Below are positions 34,190 through 42,935 of a stretch of 64,000 bases of DNA, piece after piece. The notes beneath the pieces are model-generated. The model worked only from the letters and a program-made list of their open reading frames with translations. It made no database searches and was not told the DNA's origin. The position numbers were made by a program, and so were the translations under genes. Positions within the stretch are counted from its first letter, which is position 1. The number at the start of each line of letters is the position of its first letter. This DNA is from Noviherbaspirillum sp. L7-7A. GTDB taxonomy: Bacteria; Pseudomonadota; Gammaproteobacteria; Burkholderiales; Burkholderiaceae_D. Location of the stretch: NCBI RefSeq assembly GCF_019052805.1, contig NZ_JAHQRJ010000001.1:310001-374000 (forward strand). Reading direction: 5' to 3'.

Positions 34190-35458
34190 ATGGATAATCT
34201 CAGCCATTCCGTCGCCAGCCTGCTTGCCGGTGAAATCATGCATCGCAGCCTGCCGCCGGAGGCCGATGAAAACAGCCATGGCCTGCGGCGTCGGCTGATG
34301 CTCCTCACCTGTGCGCTGGCTGGCAACTTTCCCGATCTCGACCTGGTGCTGACACCCTTGCTGCCGGCGCCGCTGGGCTATCTGCTGCATCACCGCGGCC
34401 ATACCCATACCCTGCTTTACGCCTTGCCCCAGATGCTATTGCTGGCCGCGCTGACCTGGGCACTGTGGCCGAATGCACGGCGCCTGCTGCGTCAGAGTGC
34501 CACGGCGCGCATCGGTTTCCTGCTGGCGCTGACAACCGGGTTTGCGCTGCATCTTCTGATGGATTACCTCAACTCCTATGGGTTGCATCCGTTTCATCCG
34601 ATCGATTCCCGCTGGGTGTACGGCGACATGGTATTCATCCTGGAACCGGTGTTCTGGCTGGCCTTCGGCGTGCCGATGATCATGAGCGCGCGCCGGCTTG
34701 CCATGCGCTGGCTGCTGCTGCCCATGGCGCTGGTCATGGCTTATCTCGGCTGGCGCGGCTTTCTGGTCTGGCAATCGCTGGCCGTGCTGCTGGCCATGAT
34801 GGCAGCGCTGGCGCTGGCGGGAACGAAAAGCCATGACGGCCGGCCGCGGCTGGCGCCATTGCTGGCCGGCGTGGCGCTTGGCCTGGGCTTCATTGCGGTG
34901 CAGGCGAGCATGTCGGCGCAGGCGCGCCAGCTGGTGGCGCGCCATCTGCAGGCTGCCGACCCGCAGGCGGTATTGCTGGACGCGGCGATGTCGCCCTATC
35001 CATCCAATCCGGCTTGCTGGAATTTTGTCGCTGTTGAACGTACGTCAGGGCAGCTTGATTTCCGGGTCAGCCGGGGCATCGTCAGCCTGGCGCCGTCACG
35101 GCTGCCGGTATCGGCCTGTCCGCCGGCCTTCCTGGAAGGCGCGCTGCCGGCCGACGCCACTGCCGCCATCGCCCTGCAGGCCCGGCATGAAACGCCGCTG
35201 GCGCGCCTGCGTGAGCTGGCGGGCAAGGATTGCCACTTCCGTGACTGGATGCGCTTTGCGCGCATGCCCTGGCTGGAGCGCGACAGCGCCTCCGATGCCC
35301 GCTATGCCAGCAGCCCGCGCGGCAACTTTTCCACGCTGGTGCTGGTGGAGCCTGGCGAGCGTGGCTGCGAGCGCGGCGTGCCGCAGTGGGGACTGCCGCG
35401 CGCCGATCTGCTGACAGCGCCCGCGGCGGGCAATACCCGTCCGGCGCCGCAGAACTGA
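34190..35458 (+). CDS. YdjM-like (DUF457) membrane metal-dependent hydrolase family protein
   Basis: A 422-residue multi-helix membrane protein. The N-terminal half carries family motifs: DNLSHSVASLLAGE at the start, GNFPDLDLV, HHRGHTHTLL and LHLLMDYLNSYG, the His/Asp residues of which resemble metal ligands. The C-terminal third (from about residue 255) is a soluble domain with CxxxF segments. Family members are annotated as inner-membrane hydrolases, but activity is not established. The upstream 60 bp is unusually AT-rich for this window and probably holds its promoter. It converges on selD with 10 bp between stops. Confidence 0.8.
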   Translation: MDNLSHSVASLLAGEIMHRSLPPEADENSHGLRRRLMLLTCALAGNFPDLDLVLTPLLPAPLGYLLHHRGHTHTLLYALPQMLLLAALTWALWPNARRLLRQSATARIGFLLALTTGFALHLLMDYLNSYGLHPFHPIDSRWVYGDMVFILEPVFWLAFGVPMIMSARRLAMRWLLLPMALVMAYLGWRGFLVWQSLAVLLAMMAALALAGTKSHDGRPRLAPLLAGVALGLGFIAVQASMSAQARQLVARHLQAADPQAVLLDAAMSPYPSNPACWNFVAVERTSGQLDFRVSRGIVSLAPSRLPVSACPPAFLEGALPADATAAIALQARHETPLARLRELAGKDCHFRDWMRFARMPWLERDSASDARYASSPRGNFSTLVLVEPGERGCERGVPQWGLPRADLLTAPAAGNTRPAPQN

Positions 35459-35468
35459 CCGTCAGTTC

Positions 35469-36524
35469 TTATCCAACCTTCACGCCGGCCTCGCCGGCCT
35501 GCATTTCACCGATCACGGCCGCATCGGCAAAGCCTTCGCGGGCAAACAGCGCCAGCACTTCATCCACCGTCTCTGGCGCGCAGGCCACCAGCAGTCCGCC
35601 CGAGGTCTGCGGGTCGGTCAGGAGCATCTGCTGGGCGGCGGTGATGCGATCGGCCAATGTTACCTGATGCCCGTAGCCGGCCCAGTTGCGTCCCGAGGCG
35701 CCGGTCACGAAGCCCTTGGATGCCAGTTCGTGCACGCCGGGCAGCAGCGGAATGCGATCCATTTCCAGCCGCGCTTCCAGGCCGGCGCCGCGCGCCAGTT
35801 CCAGCAGGTGGCCCAGCAGGCCGAAGCCGGTGACATCGGTCAGCGCATGCACGCCTGGCAGTTCGGACAGCGCCTTGCCCGGCTTGTTGAGCTTGGTGGT
35901 GTTTTCGATCATTGCCGCGTAGCCGGCGTCGTCAAGCGCGCCTTTCTTCAGCGCCGCCGACAGCACGCCCACGCCGAGCGGCTTGCCGAGGATGAGCTTG
36001 TCGCCGGCGCGGGCATCGGCATTGCGCTTGATCTTGGAAGGATGCACCAGCCCCATCACCACCAGGCCATAGATCGGCTCCACCGAATCGATGGTGTGGC
36101 CGCCGGCGATCGGGATGCCGGCCTCGGCGCAGATCGATTCGCCGCCCTGGATGATCTTGCCTATCGTGTCCAGCGGCAGCTTGTCGATCGGCATGCCCAC
36201 CAGCGCCAGCGCCATGATGGGCGTGCCGCCCATTGCATAGACATCGGAAATCGCATTGGTGGCGGCGATGCGGCCAAAGTCGTAGGGATCGTCGACGATG
36301 GGCATGAAGAAGTCGGTGGTGGCGATCAGCGCCTGCTCGTCATTGAGCTTGTAGACCGCTGCATCATCGGCGGTTTCGATGCCGACCAGCAGTTGCGGCG
36401 GCACCGGAAAGCCGCTGGATTTTTTCAGGATTTCCGACAGCACGCCGGGCGCGATCTTGCAGCCGCAGCCGCCGCCGTGCGAAAAGGAAGTGAGTTTGAC
36501 TGGGAGGTTGTCCGGTGCATTCAT
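35469..36524 (-). CDS. selD: selenide, water dikinase (SelD/SenC)
   Basis: A 351-residue selenophosphate synthetase making selenophosphate from selenide and ATP. The catalytic Cys20 and Lys23 lie in GGGCGCK, equivalent to Cys17/Lys20 of E. coli SelD; this copy uses Cys, not selenocysteine. Further motifs are TTDFFMPIVDDPYDFG and VTGFGLLGH. Its ATG overlaps the stop of the glycosyltransferase gene (ATGA). In selenoneine loci a SelD homologue called SenC supplies selenophosphate to SenB, and the context fits that role. It may also serve tRNA or protein selenation. Confidence 0.93.
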   Translation of the reverse strand: MNAPDNLPVKLTSFSHGGGCGCKIAPGVLSEILKKSSGFPVPPQLLVGIETADDAAVYKLNDEQALIATTDFFMPIVDDPYDFGRIAATNAISDVYAMGGTPIMALALVGMPIDKLPLDTIGKIIQGGESICAEAGIPIAGGHTIDSVEPIYGLVVMGLVHPSKIKRNADARAGDKLILGKPLGVGVLSAALKKGALDDAGYAAMIENTTKLNKPGKALSELPGVHALTDVTGFGLLGHLLELARGAGLEARLEMDRIPLLPGVHELASKGFVTGASGRNWAGYGHQVTLADRITAAQQMLLTDPQTSGGLLVACAPETVDEVLALFAREGFADAAVIGEMQAGEAGVKVG

Positions 36525-37495
36525 GATGAGGTCCTGTGTGAAGTCAGCGCATTATCCACTAGCCGCAGAAGGGCTGCTTGCTCGTGCTCCGGCGCGAACA
36601 GCGGCGCGCGCCGTGCGCATTCGGCCCTGAGCTGTTGCGCGAAGCCGGCGTCGGTAGCAAAGCGTCCGATCAGCCTGGCCAGCGCGGCGGCATCGCCGAC
36701 CGGGAAATAGCCGCCATAGCCGGCGCCCAGCATGCCGCGGTTGCCGGCAATGTCGGAGGCGAGCACCGGCACGCCGCTGGTCACCGCCTCGATGATCACA
36801 TTGGCGCCTCCTTCCATCAGCGAGGGCACCACCAGCAGCTGGCTGCGCCGCAGCAGTTCGCGGGTATCGGCATGGGGCAGGTTGCCCAGCCAGCGGTAGG
36901 CCGGGCAATCCGCTTCGGTCAGCCGCGCCTGCTGCGCCAGCGCTTCCTCCAGCGCGCCGCCGACCTGGAGGAAGCGCAGTCCGGGCGCCGAGGCCAGCCT
37001 GGCCGCACGCATGAAGTTTGTGGGATCCTTTTCGGCGCGCAGATGGCCTATCATCACCACACTGAGGCTGCCATCGGATGCCGGCAGCGGCGGCAGGGCG
37101 GAAGCGGACTGGTAGATGACGCGGGAGCGGGCATGCAACTCGTCCGGCAACTCGGCCAGGCCGGCTTCCTGCAGCAGCACCAGATGCTGCGCCAGTTGCA
37201 GCGAACGCCGGGCGTGGTCATCATGCCTGATGTCGCGGTACAGGTCGGTGCCGGTCAGTACCAGGATGCAGGGCCGGCCAGCGGCGGCGCATGCTGCCAC
37301 CGAATCGGCGGAGCGCCGTGCATGCAGGGCGATCAGCAGATCCGGCGGATTGCTTGCGTGGTCCCAGCCTCTTGTGATTTCGACATGGTATTGTGGCTCA
37401 AGGAAGTGCGCCCAGCGCTGCGCAGTCTGCCAGTTGCCATTATTGGAGGCGGCCGAGGCCGGACTGGCGATCAGAATGCGCAGCTTGTTCAACAT
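36521..37495 (-). CDS. senB: selenosugar synthase SenB (glycosyltransferase)
   Basis: A 324-residue GT-B glycosyltransferase. It starts RILIASPASAASNNGNWQTA, has the donor-side GGANVIIEAVTSGVPVLASD near residue 235 and lacks a signal peptide. Family knowledge: SenB couples selenophosphate to a UDP-sugar to form a selenosugar for selenoneine. The assignment rests on GT-B sequence character together with the neighbours, SelD coupled by ATGA overlap downstream and a SenA-like gene divergent 20 bp away. Alone it could be taken for a generic GT4 enzyme. Confidence 0.85.
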   Translation of the reverse strand: MLNKLRILIASPASAASNNGNWQTAQRWAHFLEPQYHVEITRGWDHASNPPDLLIALHARRSADSVAACAAAGRPCILVLTGTDLYRDIRHDDHARRSLQLAQHLVLLQEAGLAELPDELHARSRVIYQSASALPPLPASDGSLSVVMIGHLRAEKDPTNFMRAARLASAPGLRFLQVGGALEEALAQQARLTEADCPAYRWLGNLPHADTRELLRRSQLLVVPSLMEGGANVIIEAVTSGVPVLASDIAGNRGMLGAGYGGYFPVGDAAALARLIGRFATDAGFAQQLRAECARRAPLFAPEHEQAALLRLVDNALTSHRTSS

Positions 37496-37515
37496 CGTTA
37501 TGCCTGTGGAGCCTG

Positions 37516-38703
37516 ATGAATTTTTCCTTTCGAACCGCGACGCCAGCCGAACTGGCCGGTGCGTTGGAAGATGCCCGCGATTATACGCTGGCGCTGTTCG
37601 ACCGCTTCAGCGACGCCGGCCTGGCTGACCCCGTCCGGGTGCCGCCGCTGGCGGTGGTCAATCCGCCGCTGTGGGAGCTGGGCCATATCGCCTGGTTTGC
37701 CGAGTGGTACATTCTGCGGCGCGCGACGTCGAGCGCGCCCGATGCCGCCGAAGGCCATTCCCTGCTGACCAAGGGCGATGACTGGTTCGACTCCAACACC
37801 GTGCCGCACAACGCCCGTTGGAAGCTGGGCCTGCCTTCGGCCGGCCAGATCAAGACCTACTGCCATGAGGTGCTCGACCGGGTGCTCGACCGGCTCAGCC
37901 AGGCCGGCGACGACGATGCCGCGCTCTATCCCTACCGGCTGGCGCTGGCGCACGAGGACATGCACGGCGAAGCCTTCTTCTACACCATGCAGACCCTGGG
38001 CGTGCCGCTGCCGCAAGGCATCGACGCGCGGCCGCCGCGGCCCTGGGCGGAAGGCGAAGTGCGCTTTCCAGGCGGCACCCTGCAGATGGGCAGCAGCGCC
38101 GGCAAGGGCTTCGTGTTCGACAATGAGCGCCAGGCGCATCCGACCTATGTGCCTTCCTTCGTAATGGATTCCACGCTGGTCACCAATGAGCAGTTTGCGG
38201 AATTCATCGCCGATGGCGGTTATGACCGGCCGCAGTTCTGGAGCCGGGCGGGGCGCGAGTGGCTGATGCGCCAGGAACATTCGGCGCCGCGCGACTGGGA
38301 ACGGGAAGGTCGGCACTGGCGCTGCGTGCGCTTCGGCCAGCCGGCCACGCTGGCGCCGCACGACCCGGTGCGCCATGTCAGCCTGTACGAGGCGCAGGCT
38401 TACTGCATGTGGGCCGAACGCCGGCTGCCGACCGAGGCGGAATGGGAATATGCGGCCATGACGGGCCATCCGGCCTGGCACTGGGGCGATCTGTGGGAAT
38501 GGACCTGCTCGCCGTTCGAGCCGTATCCGGGCTTCACGGCGGATGCCTATCGTGAGTATTCGGCGCCATGGTTTCACAGCCACCAGGCGGTGCGCGGCGC
38601 TTCCTTCGCCACCCGGGGCCGGATGCGTTCGCCAAAATACCGCAACTTTTATATGCCCGAGCGCAATGACGTCCTGATTGGATTTCGCACCTGCGCATTG
38701 TGA
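37516..38703 (+). CDS. senA: selenoneine synthase SenA (EgtB-like)
   Basis: A 395-residue non-haem iron enzyme related to EgtB. The N-terminal DinB-like domain supplies iron ligands His57 (ELGHIAWF) and His146/His150 (LAHEDMHGE). The C-terminal formylglycine-synthase-like domain starts with RFPGGTLQMGSS and holds PVRHVSLYEAQAYCMWAERR, LPTEAEWEYAA, WEWTCSPFEPYPGF and RGASFATRGRM. SenA joins a selenosugar to hercynine. I prefer SenA to EgtB because of the selD and senB neighbours. An EgtD gene for hercynine is not in the window. ATG 37516 has GGAG four bases upstream. Confidence 0.87.
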   Translation: MNFSFRTATPAELAGALEDARDYTLALFDRFSDAGLADPVRVPPLAVVNPPLWELGHIAWFAEWYILRRATSSAPDAAEGHSLLTKGDDWFDSNTVPHNARWKLGLPSAGQIKTYCHEVLDRVLDRLSQAGDDDAALYPYRLALAHEDMHGEAFFYTMQTLGVPLPQGIDARPPRPWAEGEVRFPGGTLQMGSSAGKGFVFDNERQAHPTYVPSFVMDSTLVTNEQFAEFIADGGYDRPQFWSRAGREWLMRQEHSAPRDWEREGRHWRCVRFGQPATLAPHDPVRHVSLYEAQAYCMWAERRLPTEAEWEYAAMTGHPAWHWGDLWEWTCSPFEPYPGFTADAYREYSAPWFHSHQAVRGASFATRGRMRSPKYRNFYMPERNDVLIGFRTCAL

Positions 38704-38715
38704 TGCCCATAAAGG

Positions 38716-38753
38716 AAAAGCCCCTGGCGCCGCAAAGCGCCAGGGGCTTTTTT
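38716..38753. terminator. bidirectional terminator senA / rhlE
   Basis: Perfect stem AAAAGCCCCTGGCGC (38716-38730) / GCGCCAGGGGCTTTT (38737-38751), loop CGCAAA, with a six-T run on the plus strand and four T on the minus strand. It sits between the converging senA and rhlE genes. Confidence 0.92.
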
Positions 38754-38783
38754 ACCGGCCCCTTACTGCGGCCGGAATGTCAA

Positions 38784-40199
38784 TCAGCGATCGCCGTAGG
38801 AGCGACGCGCGCCGGCGTCAGCGCCGCGCGCACCCTTGCCGAAGCTGCTGCCATTGCCCGAACCGGCGCCGTAGCTGCTGCCTTCACGACGCGGCGTGCC
38901 TGGCTTGGCGAAGCTGCGCTGGCCCGGCTTGCCGCCGCGGCTGTCGCCCGGTTTCCAGCCATTGGGCTTGTGCGGACGCGGTGCCGCGGTGCGCTTGGGC
39001 TCGAAGCCTTCGATCACGTTGACCGGAATCAGCTGCTTGGTGAAACGCTCGATGCGCTTTACATTCATGCCTTCGGCATGGTTGACCAGCGAGATTGCCA
39101 GGCCATTGCGGCCGGCGCGGCCGGTGCGGCCGATACGGTGCACATAGTCTTCCGGGAACTTCGGCAGATCGTAGTTGAACACGTGCGTAATGGTCGGCAC
39201 GTCGATGCCGCGGGCGGCAACGTCGGTTGCCACCAGCACGCGCACTTGGCCACGGCGCACGCTGTCGAGCGTGCGGTTGCGCGCGCCCTGGTGCATGTCG
39301 CCATGCAGCGCGGCGGCGGCGAAGCCGGCAATGTTCAGCCGGTCGGCAATCGTGTCGGCATCACGCTTGGTGGCGGTAAACACCACCGCCTGGTCCATGG
39401 TCTCGTCGCGCAGCAGATGGTCGAGCAGGCGGTTCTTGTGCGACAGGTCGTCCACGAAGTGCACGCGCTGCTGGATGTTTTCATGGCGGCTGGTCGAGCT
39501 GGCGATCTGGATCACGGTCGGCTCGGTGGTGATGCGCTTGGCCATGTTGCCGACCACGCCGTCCAGCGTTGCCGAGAACAGCATGGTCTGGCGCGATGCC
39601 GGCGTGGCTGCAACGATCTTCTCGATATCCTCGATGAAGCCCATGTCCAGCATGCGGTCGGCTTCGTCCAGCACCAGGATTTCCAGCTGCGAGAAGTCGA
39701 TCTTGCCCGATTCCATATGGTCGATCAGGCGGCCAGGGGTAGCCACCAGGATTTCCGGGTTCTTGGCCAGCAGTTGCATCTGCTTCGGATAAGGCATGCC
39801 GCCCAGGATCGAGACGGCGCGGACGCGGCGCATGAAGGCGCCGTATTTATCGGTGGCGGTGGTGACCTGCAGCGCGAGTTCGCGGGTCGGGGTCAGCACC
39901 AGCATCTTCGGCTGGGCGGCGCGGAAGCGCGGACGCTCGCCACGGGCGCGGGCCGACTGGGATTGCTGGTTGGGCGTGCGGGCGGCATCGGCGCTCGGCT
40001 CGACCGAGGCAAACTTGTGCAGCGCCGGCAGCATGAATGCAGCGGTCTTGCCGGAGCCGGTCTGGGAAGAGACCAGCAGGTCGCGGCCGGCGAGGGCCGC
40101 GGGAATGGCCTGTTCCTGGACGCCGGTCGGCTTGGTGTAGCCAGCTTCGGTCAATGCTTTCAATACGGACGCGTGCAGGCCTAGTGCTTCGAATGTCAT
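38784..40199 (-). CDS. rhlE: DEAD-box RNA helicase RhlE
   Basis: A 471-residue ATP-dependent RNA helicase. Motifs in order: Q-motif region GYTKPTGVQEQAIP, Walker A SQTGSGKT, PTRELA, TPGRLIDHM, DEADRMLDMGF, SAT, VFTATKRDAD, ATDVAARGID and HRIGRTGRAG. The C-terminal tail from about 385 is Gly/Arg/Ser/Lys-rich (RGGKPGQRS, GAGSGNGSSFG), as in RhlE. It acts in ribosome assembly, RNA decay and cold adaptation. An insert of about 25 residues (TPNQQSQSARARGERP) sits between Walker A and motif Ia. Confidence 0.94.
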   Translation of the reverse strand: MTFEALGLHASVLKALTEAGYTKPTGVQEQAIPAALAGRDLLVSSQTGSGKTAAFMLPALHKFASVEPSADAARTPNQQSQSARARGERPRFRAAQPKMLVLTPTRELALQVTTATDKYGAFMRRVRAVSILGGMPYPKQMQLLAKNPEILVATPGRLIDHMESGKIDFSQLEILVLDEADRMLDMGFIEDIEKIVAATPASRQTMLFSATLDGVVGNMAKRITTEPTVIQIASSTSRHENIQQRVHFVDDLSHKNRLLDHLLRDETMDQAVVFTATKRDADTIADRLNIAGFAAAALHGDMHQGARNRTLDSVRRGQVRVLVATDVAARGIDVPTITHVFNYDLPKFPEDYVHRIGRTGRAGRNGLAISLVNHAEGMNVKRIERFTKQLIPVNVIEGFEPKRTAAPRPHKPNGWKPGDSRGGKPGQRSFAKPGTPRREGSSYGAGSGNGSSFGKGARGADAGARRSYGDR

Positions 40200-40541
40200 C
40201 AGTTTCTTTCGTAAATCGTAAATTAGCGCGGCACGACGGCAACGGGGCCATCACAGTGCTGGGCGCGAAGATGCATCGCCAACCAACGAAACAGCGAGGA
40301 AAACTCGAAAGAGATTTCGGCACAAAAGCTTTGCGCCGGGACGGTGTCATGTGACTTCGACACCAGGAGGCGGGAGGGCTTTATCGTTAATGCTAAGGGT
40401 TCGCGGTGCTGCGGAAGTGCGGACTTTTATTGCATCGCACAAACCATATTGTAACTGCCATGGCAGTGTTCTGTCCACCCTTTATTACCGCTGGTTTGCG
40501 AATCGGCCGGATTACCTGGCTGATTCGCATAAGAAACAGTT
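40200..40541. other. long leader region upstream of rhlE
   Basis: 342 bp between the rhlE start and the fabI stop, both on the minus strand. No gene is supported. An imperfect hairpin (GCGAATC / GATTCGC around 40498-40526) lies just behind fabI. The length fits a regulated 5' leader, common for cold-induced helicases, but no conserved element could be identified by eye. Confidence 0.4.
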
Positions 40542-41324
40542 TTACTCGGCCATGCCGCCGACCACATGCGAAAAGCCGCCGTCGACATAAGTGATTTCGC
40601 CGGTAATGCCGCCAGCCAGCTCCGACAGCAGGAAGGCGGCGGTATTGCCGACATCCTCGATCGTCACGTTGCGGCGCAGCGGCGCATGTTCCTTGACGAA
40701 ATTGAGGATCTTGCCGAAGTCCTTGATGCCACTGGCGGCCAGGGTCTTGATCGGGCCGGCGGAAATGCCGTTGACCCGCACGCCTTTCTTGCCCAACGAT
40801 TCGGCCAGGTAGCGCACGCTGGCTTCCAGCGATGCCTTGGCCAGGCCCATGGTGTTGTAGTTGGGCAGGGCGCGCATCGAACCCAGGTAGCTCAGCGTCA
40901 GCAGTGCGGAGTGCTGCGACAGCATAGGCGCGGCGGCCTTGGCCATGGCCGGGAAGCTGTAGGCCGAAATGTCATGGGCGATGCGGAAGTTCTCGCGGGT
41001 CATGCCGTCGAGGAAGTCGCCGGCGATCGCCTCGCGCGGCGCGAAGCCGATCGCATGCACCAGGCCGTCGAGCTGGGCCCACGACTTGGCCAGGTCGGCA
41101 AACAGCGCATTGATCTGCTCGTCGCTGCCGACGTCGCAGTCAAATACCAGTTCGCTGTCGAATTCCTTGGCGAAATCGGTAATGCGATCCTTGAAGCGGT
41201 CGCCGACATAGGTAAACGCCAGTTCCGCGCCTTCCCGCTTGCAGGCCTGGGCAATGCCGTAGGCGATGGACCGGTTCGACAGCAGGCCGGTGATCAGGAT
41301 TTTTTTGCCTTGCAGGAAAGCCAT
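40542..41324 (-). CDS. fabI: enoyl-[acyl-carrier-protein] reductase (NADH)
   Basis: FabI, 260 residues, reduces the trans-2 double bond in each cycle of fatty-acid elongation; the target of triclosan. Motifs are [19 protein letters not shown] at the N-terminus, HAIGFAPRE, the catalytic pair in [22 protein letters not shown] split as Tyr-x9-Tyr-x6-Lys, and [16 protein letters not shown] 41324 follows GGAG six bases upstream; the longer frame to 41423 is leader sequence. Confidence 0.96.
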   Translation of the reverse strand: MAFLQGKKILITGLLSNRSIAYGIAQACKREGAELAFTYVGDRFKDRITDFAKEFDSELVFDCDVGSDEQINALFADLAKSWAQLDGLVHAIGFAPREAIAGDFLDGMTRENFRIAHDISAYSFPAMAKAAAPMLSQHSALLTLSYLGSMRALPNYNTMGLAKASLEASVRYLAESLGKKGVRVNGISAGPIKTLAASGIKDFGKILNFVKEHAPLRRNVTIEDVGNTAAFLLSELAGGITGEITYVDGGFSHVVGGMAE

Positions 41325-41578
41325 GGGAACTCCAGGAAAGTGGGCGGTGGGCGAAGGGCGCCGGTTTTGAATCGGCAAGATTGTAGGGGGTAGCGGCGGG
41401 GAGGGCAACTTTGGCAGCGGCAAACGAGATTTTGAGGAGCGTCGGCCCGGTTCGATGGGACGTTAAGAGCTGCTTGGACTTATCCGAATGGCAGGCAGAC
41501 AAGGACCGATCCTGCGATTAACGCTACTGAATGTGAGTGCGATTGCCAACATGTTTTGAAATTAATCTGGAGATATTT

Positions 41579-42703
41579 GTGGATGCAAACTATTCAGCCC
41601 GGCCGGCAGCACCTTTACCCGGCCATGGACAGAGACCTGCCTGGCAAACACCTTCCGGAAACGGTCATACGTTATGGACTGACGCTTTCGATGTTGACGC
41701 CGCAAACAAATCCATTGCGCATGGTACTTCGGCAGTCGAAATGACAAGTCCTGACAAAGTCTTTCAGCATGCGTCCGTGCTGCTTCTTTCGGAAGATCAT
41801 CAATGCTCGCATGCAGCGAGATACTTGTTCAGGAACCTCGATAACTTGAATTCTTTCAAGAAAGACGACCTCGTCATGATGTTTGAACGCCTGCCTCAGG
41901 GTTGCAGCAAAGAGGAGATTTTCCAGAATCCGAGTACACCGGCCTATTTGAAGGCCTTGATCCGGGCCGGATTCCGCATCATTGGGTTAGAGACGGCTGT
42001 TTCTGCAAGTGCAAAGTTTCGTTGGGAAGCCTGGAAACAGCAAATCAATAATGCGCAGAATCCGATTCATCAGCGGCAGGCAGTTGCTGCCTTGCAGCGC
42101 GAACTGAACAAGGACGCAGATCAATTTCGCACACCAAATGGTAAGAGGGAACTGAGCGCGGCAGCGTCTGTAGCGCTAAATCCGCAAGCTGATACCTTGG
42201 TGGACAAGGCTAGTCTGGGACTGATCTGGAGCCATATGGACAGCGCGTTTCTGTACGAAATTCAACCTGAACTGAACGAGCGCATGGTGGCCAATAAGTC
42301 TTTCGCCGAGCAGATTGCGGCTGCATCCGACCTTTATCCTCATGTCGTGGTTCAGATCGGCAGGAGTCATTCCCCCGATCTCGTGCCTGACGCGCCAGGC
42401 GTTGAATCTTTGCTGAATCAGCACGCAAGCAGAGCGGGCCGACTGCCTGCTGTGTCGCTTTACATGTCGGATGACTCGCAAACCTTTGAACGGCGGCCTC
42501 ATAGCACCCGGTGTCGGGAAAAGGTCGGCGGTAACGTCAAGGAGGTACCACGCACCAGTGCCAGGGGTTGCCTATGGTTGCCCGGAGATGCTTTCGCCGA
42601 GGGCGAAGATTTCAGGAAATTTTTGAATCTGTACAACGAGAGCACGGCAAACACGGCTCAGGCAAACCCGAATGCGCCGGCGGAATGTTGTGTAATCCTT
42701 TGA
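41579..42703 (+). CDS. unknown protein with C-terminal CaaX box; TIKI/ChaN-like motifs
   Basis: A 374-residue protein of unknown function and visibly lower GC than both neighbours. The start is GTG 41579 with GGAG six bases upstream; the frame also opens at GTG 41537. No signal peptide or membrane segment. The first 70 residues look disordered. A central domain of about 260 residues has LLLSEDHQCSHAARYLF, IGLETAV, a late NERMVANKSFAEQI and VVQIGRSHSPDL, an order like the (G)E-x-H ... GxxH pattern of the ChaN/TraB/TIKI/EreA superfamily; this is weak. The protein ends ECCVIL, so its last four residues CVIL match a prenylation CaaX box. I infer a possible host-directed effector. Confidence 0.6.
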   Translation: MDANYSARPAAPLPGHGQRPAWQTPSGNGHTLWTDAFDVDAANKSIAHGTSAVEMTSPDKVFQHASVLLLSEDHQCSHAARYLFRNLDNLNSFKKDDLVMMFERLPQGCSKEEIFQNPSTPAYLKALIRAGFRIIGLETAVSASAKFRWEAWKQQINNAQNPIHQRQAVAALQRELNKDADQFRTPNGKRELSAAASVALNPQADTLVDKASLGLIWSHMDSAFLYEIQPELNERMVANKSFAEQIAAASDLYPHVVVQIGRSHSPDLVPDAPGVESLLNQHASRAGRLPAVSLYMSDDSQTFERRPHSTRCREKVGGNVKEVPRTSARGCLWLPGDAFAEGEDFRKFLNLYNESTANTAQANPNAPAECCVIL

Positions 42704-42722
42704 TGTTCACAACTCTGGCATT

Positions 42723-42747
42723 GGCCCGGGCGAAGGAGAACCGGGCC
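42723..42747 (+). terminator. possible terminator hairpin after the CaaX gene
   Basis: Stem GGCCCGG (42723-42729) / CCGGGCC (42741-42747) 20 bp after the stop codon, followed by ATTTACGG without a proper T-run. Weak. Confidence 0.3.
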
Positions 42748-42935
42748 ATTTACGGCAGAGGAAGCATCTGTAGCATTGCCCTTGGTTCGCGGTAAAGCCA
42801 CTAGCTTTTCAAAATCACACTCATCCGGGCCGCAGTGTGCGTATCTGACTCACCGACCATGCCCGGTACCTTTGGGTACAATACCCCGGCACCGCCCACG
42901 GCGGCTTGCATCCAACATGGGGTGACCGACAAGGC

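Noticed and set aside
35469-36524. Selenocysteine-containing SelD or a SECIS element
   Set aside because: The catalytic position is an ordinary Cys codon and there is no in-frame TGA.
41556-41744. Alternative frame at the start of the CaaX gene
   Set aside because: It stops after 62 codons and has no better ribosome site; the GTG 41579 frame continues for 374 codons.
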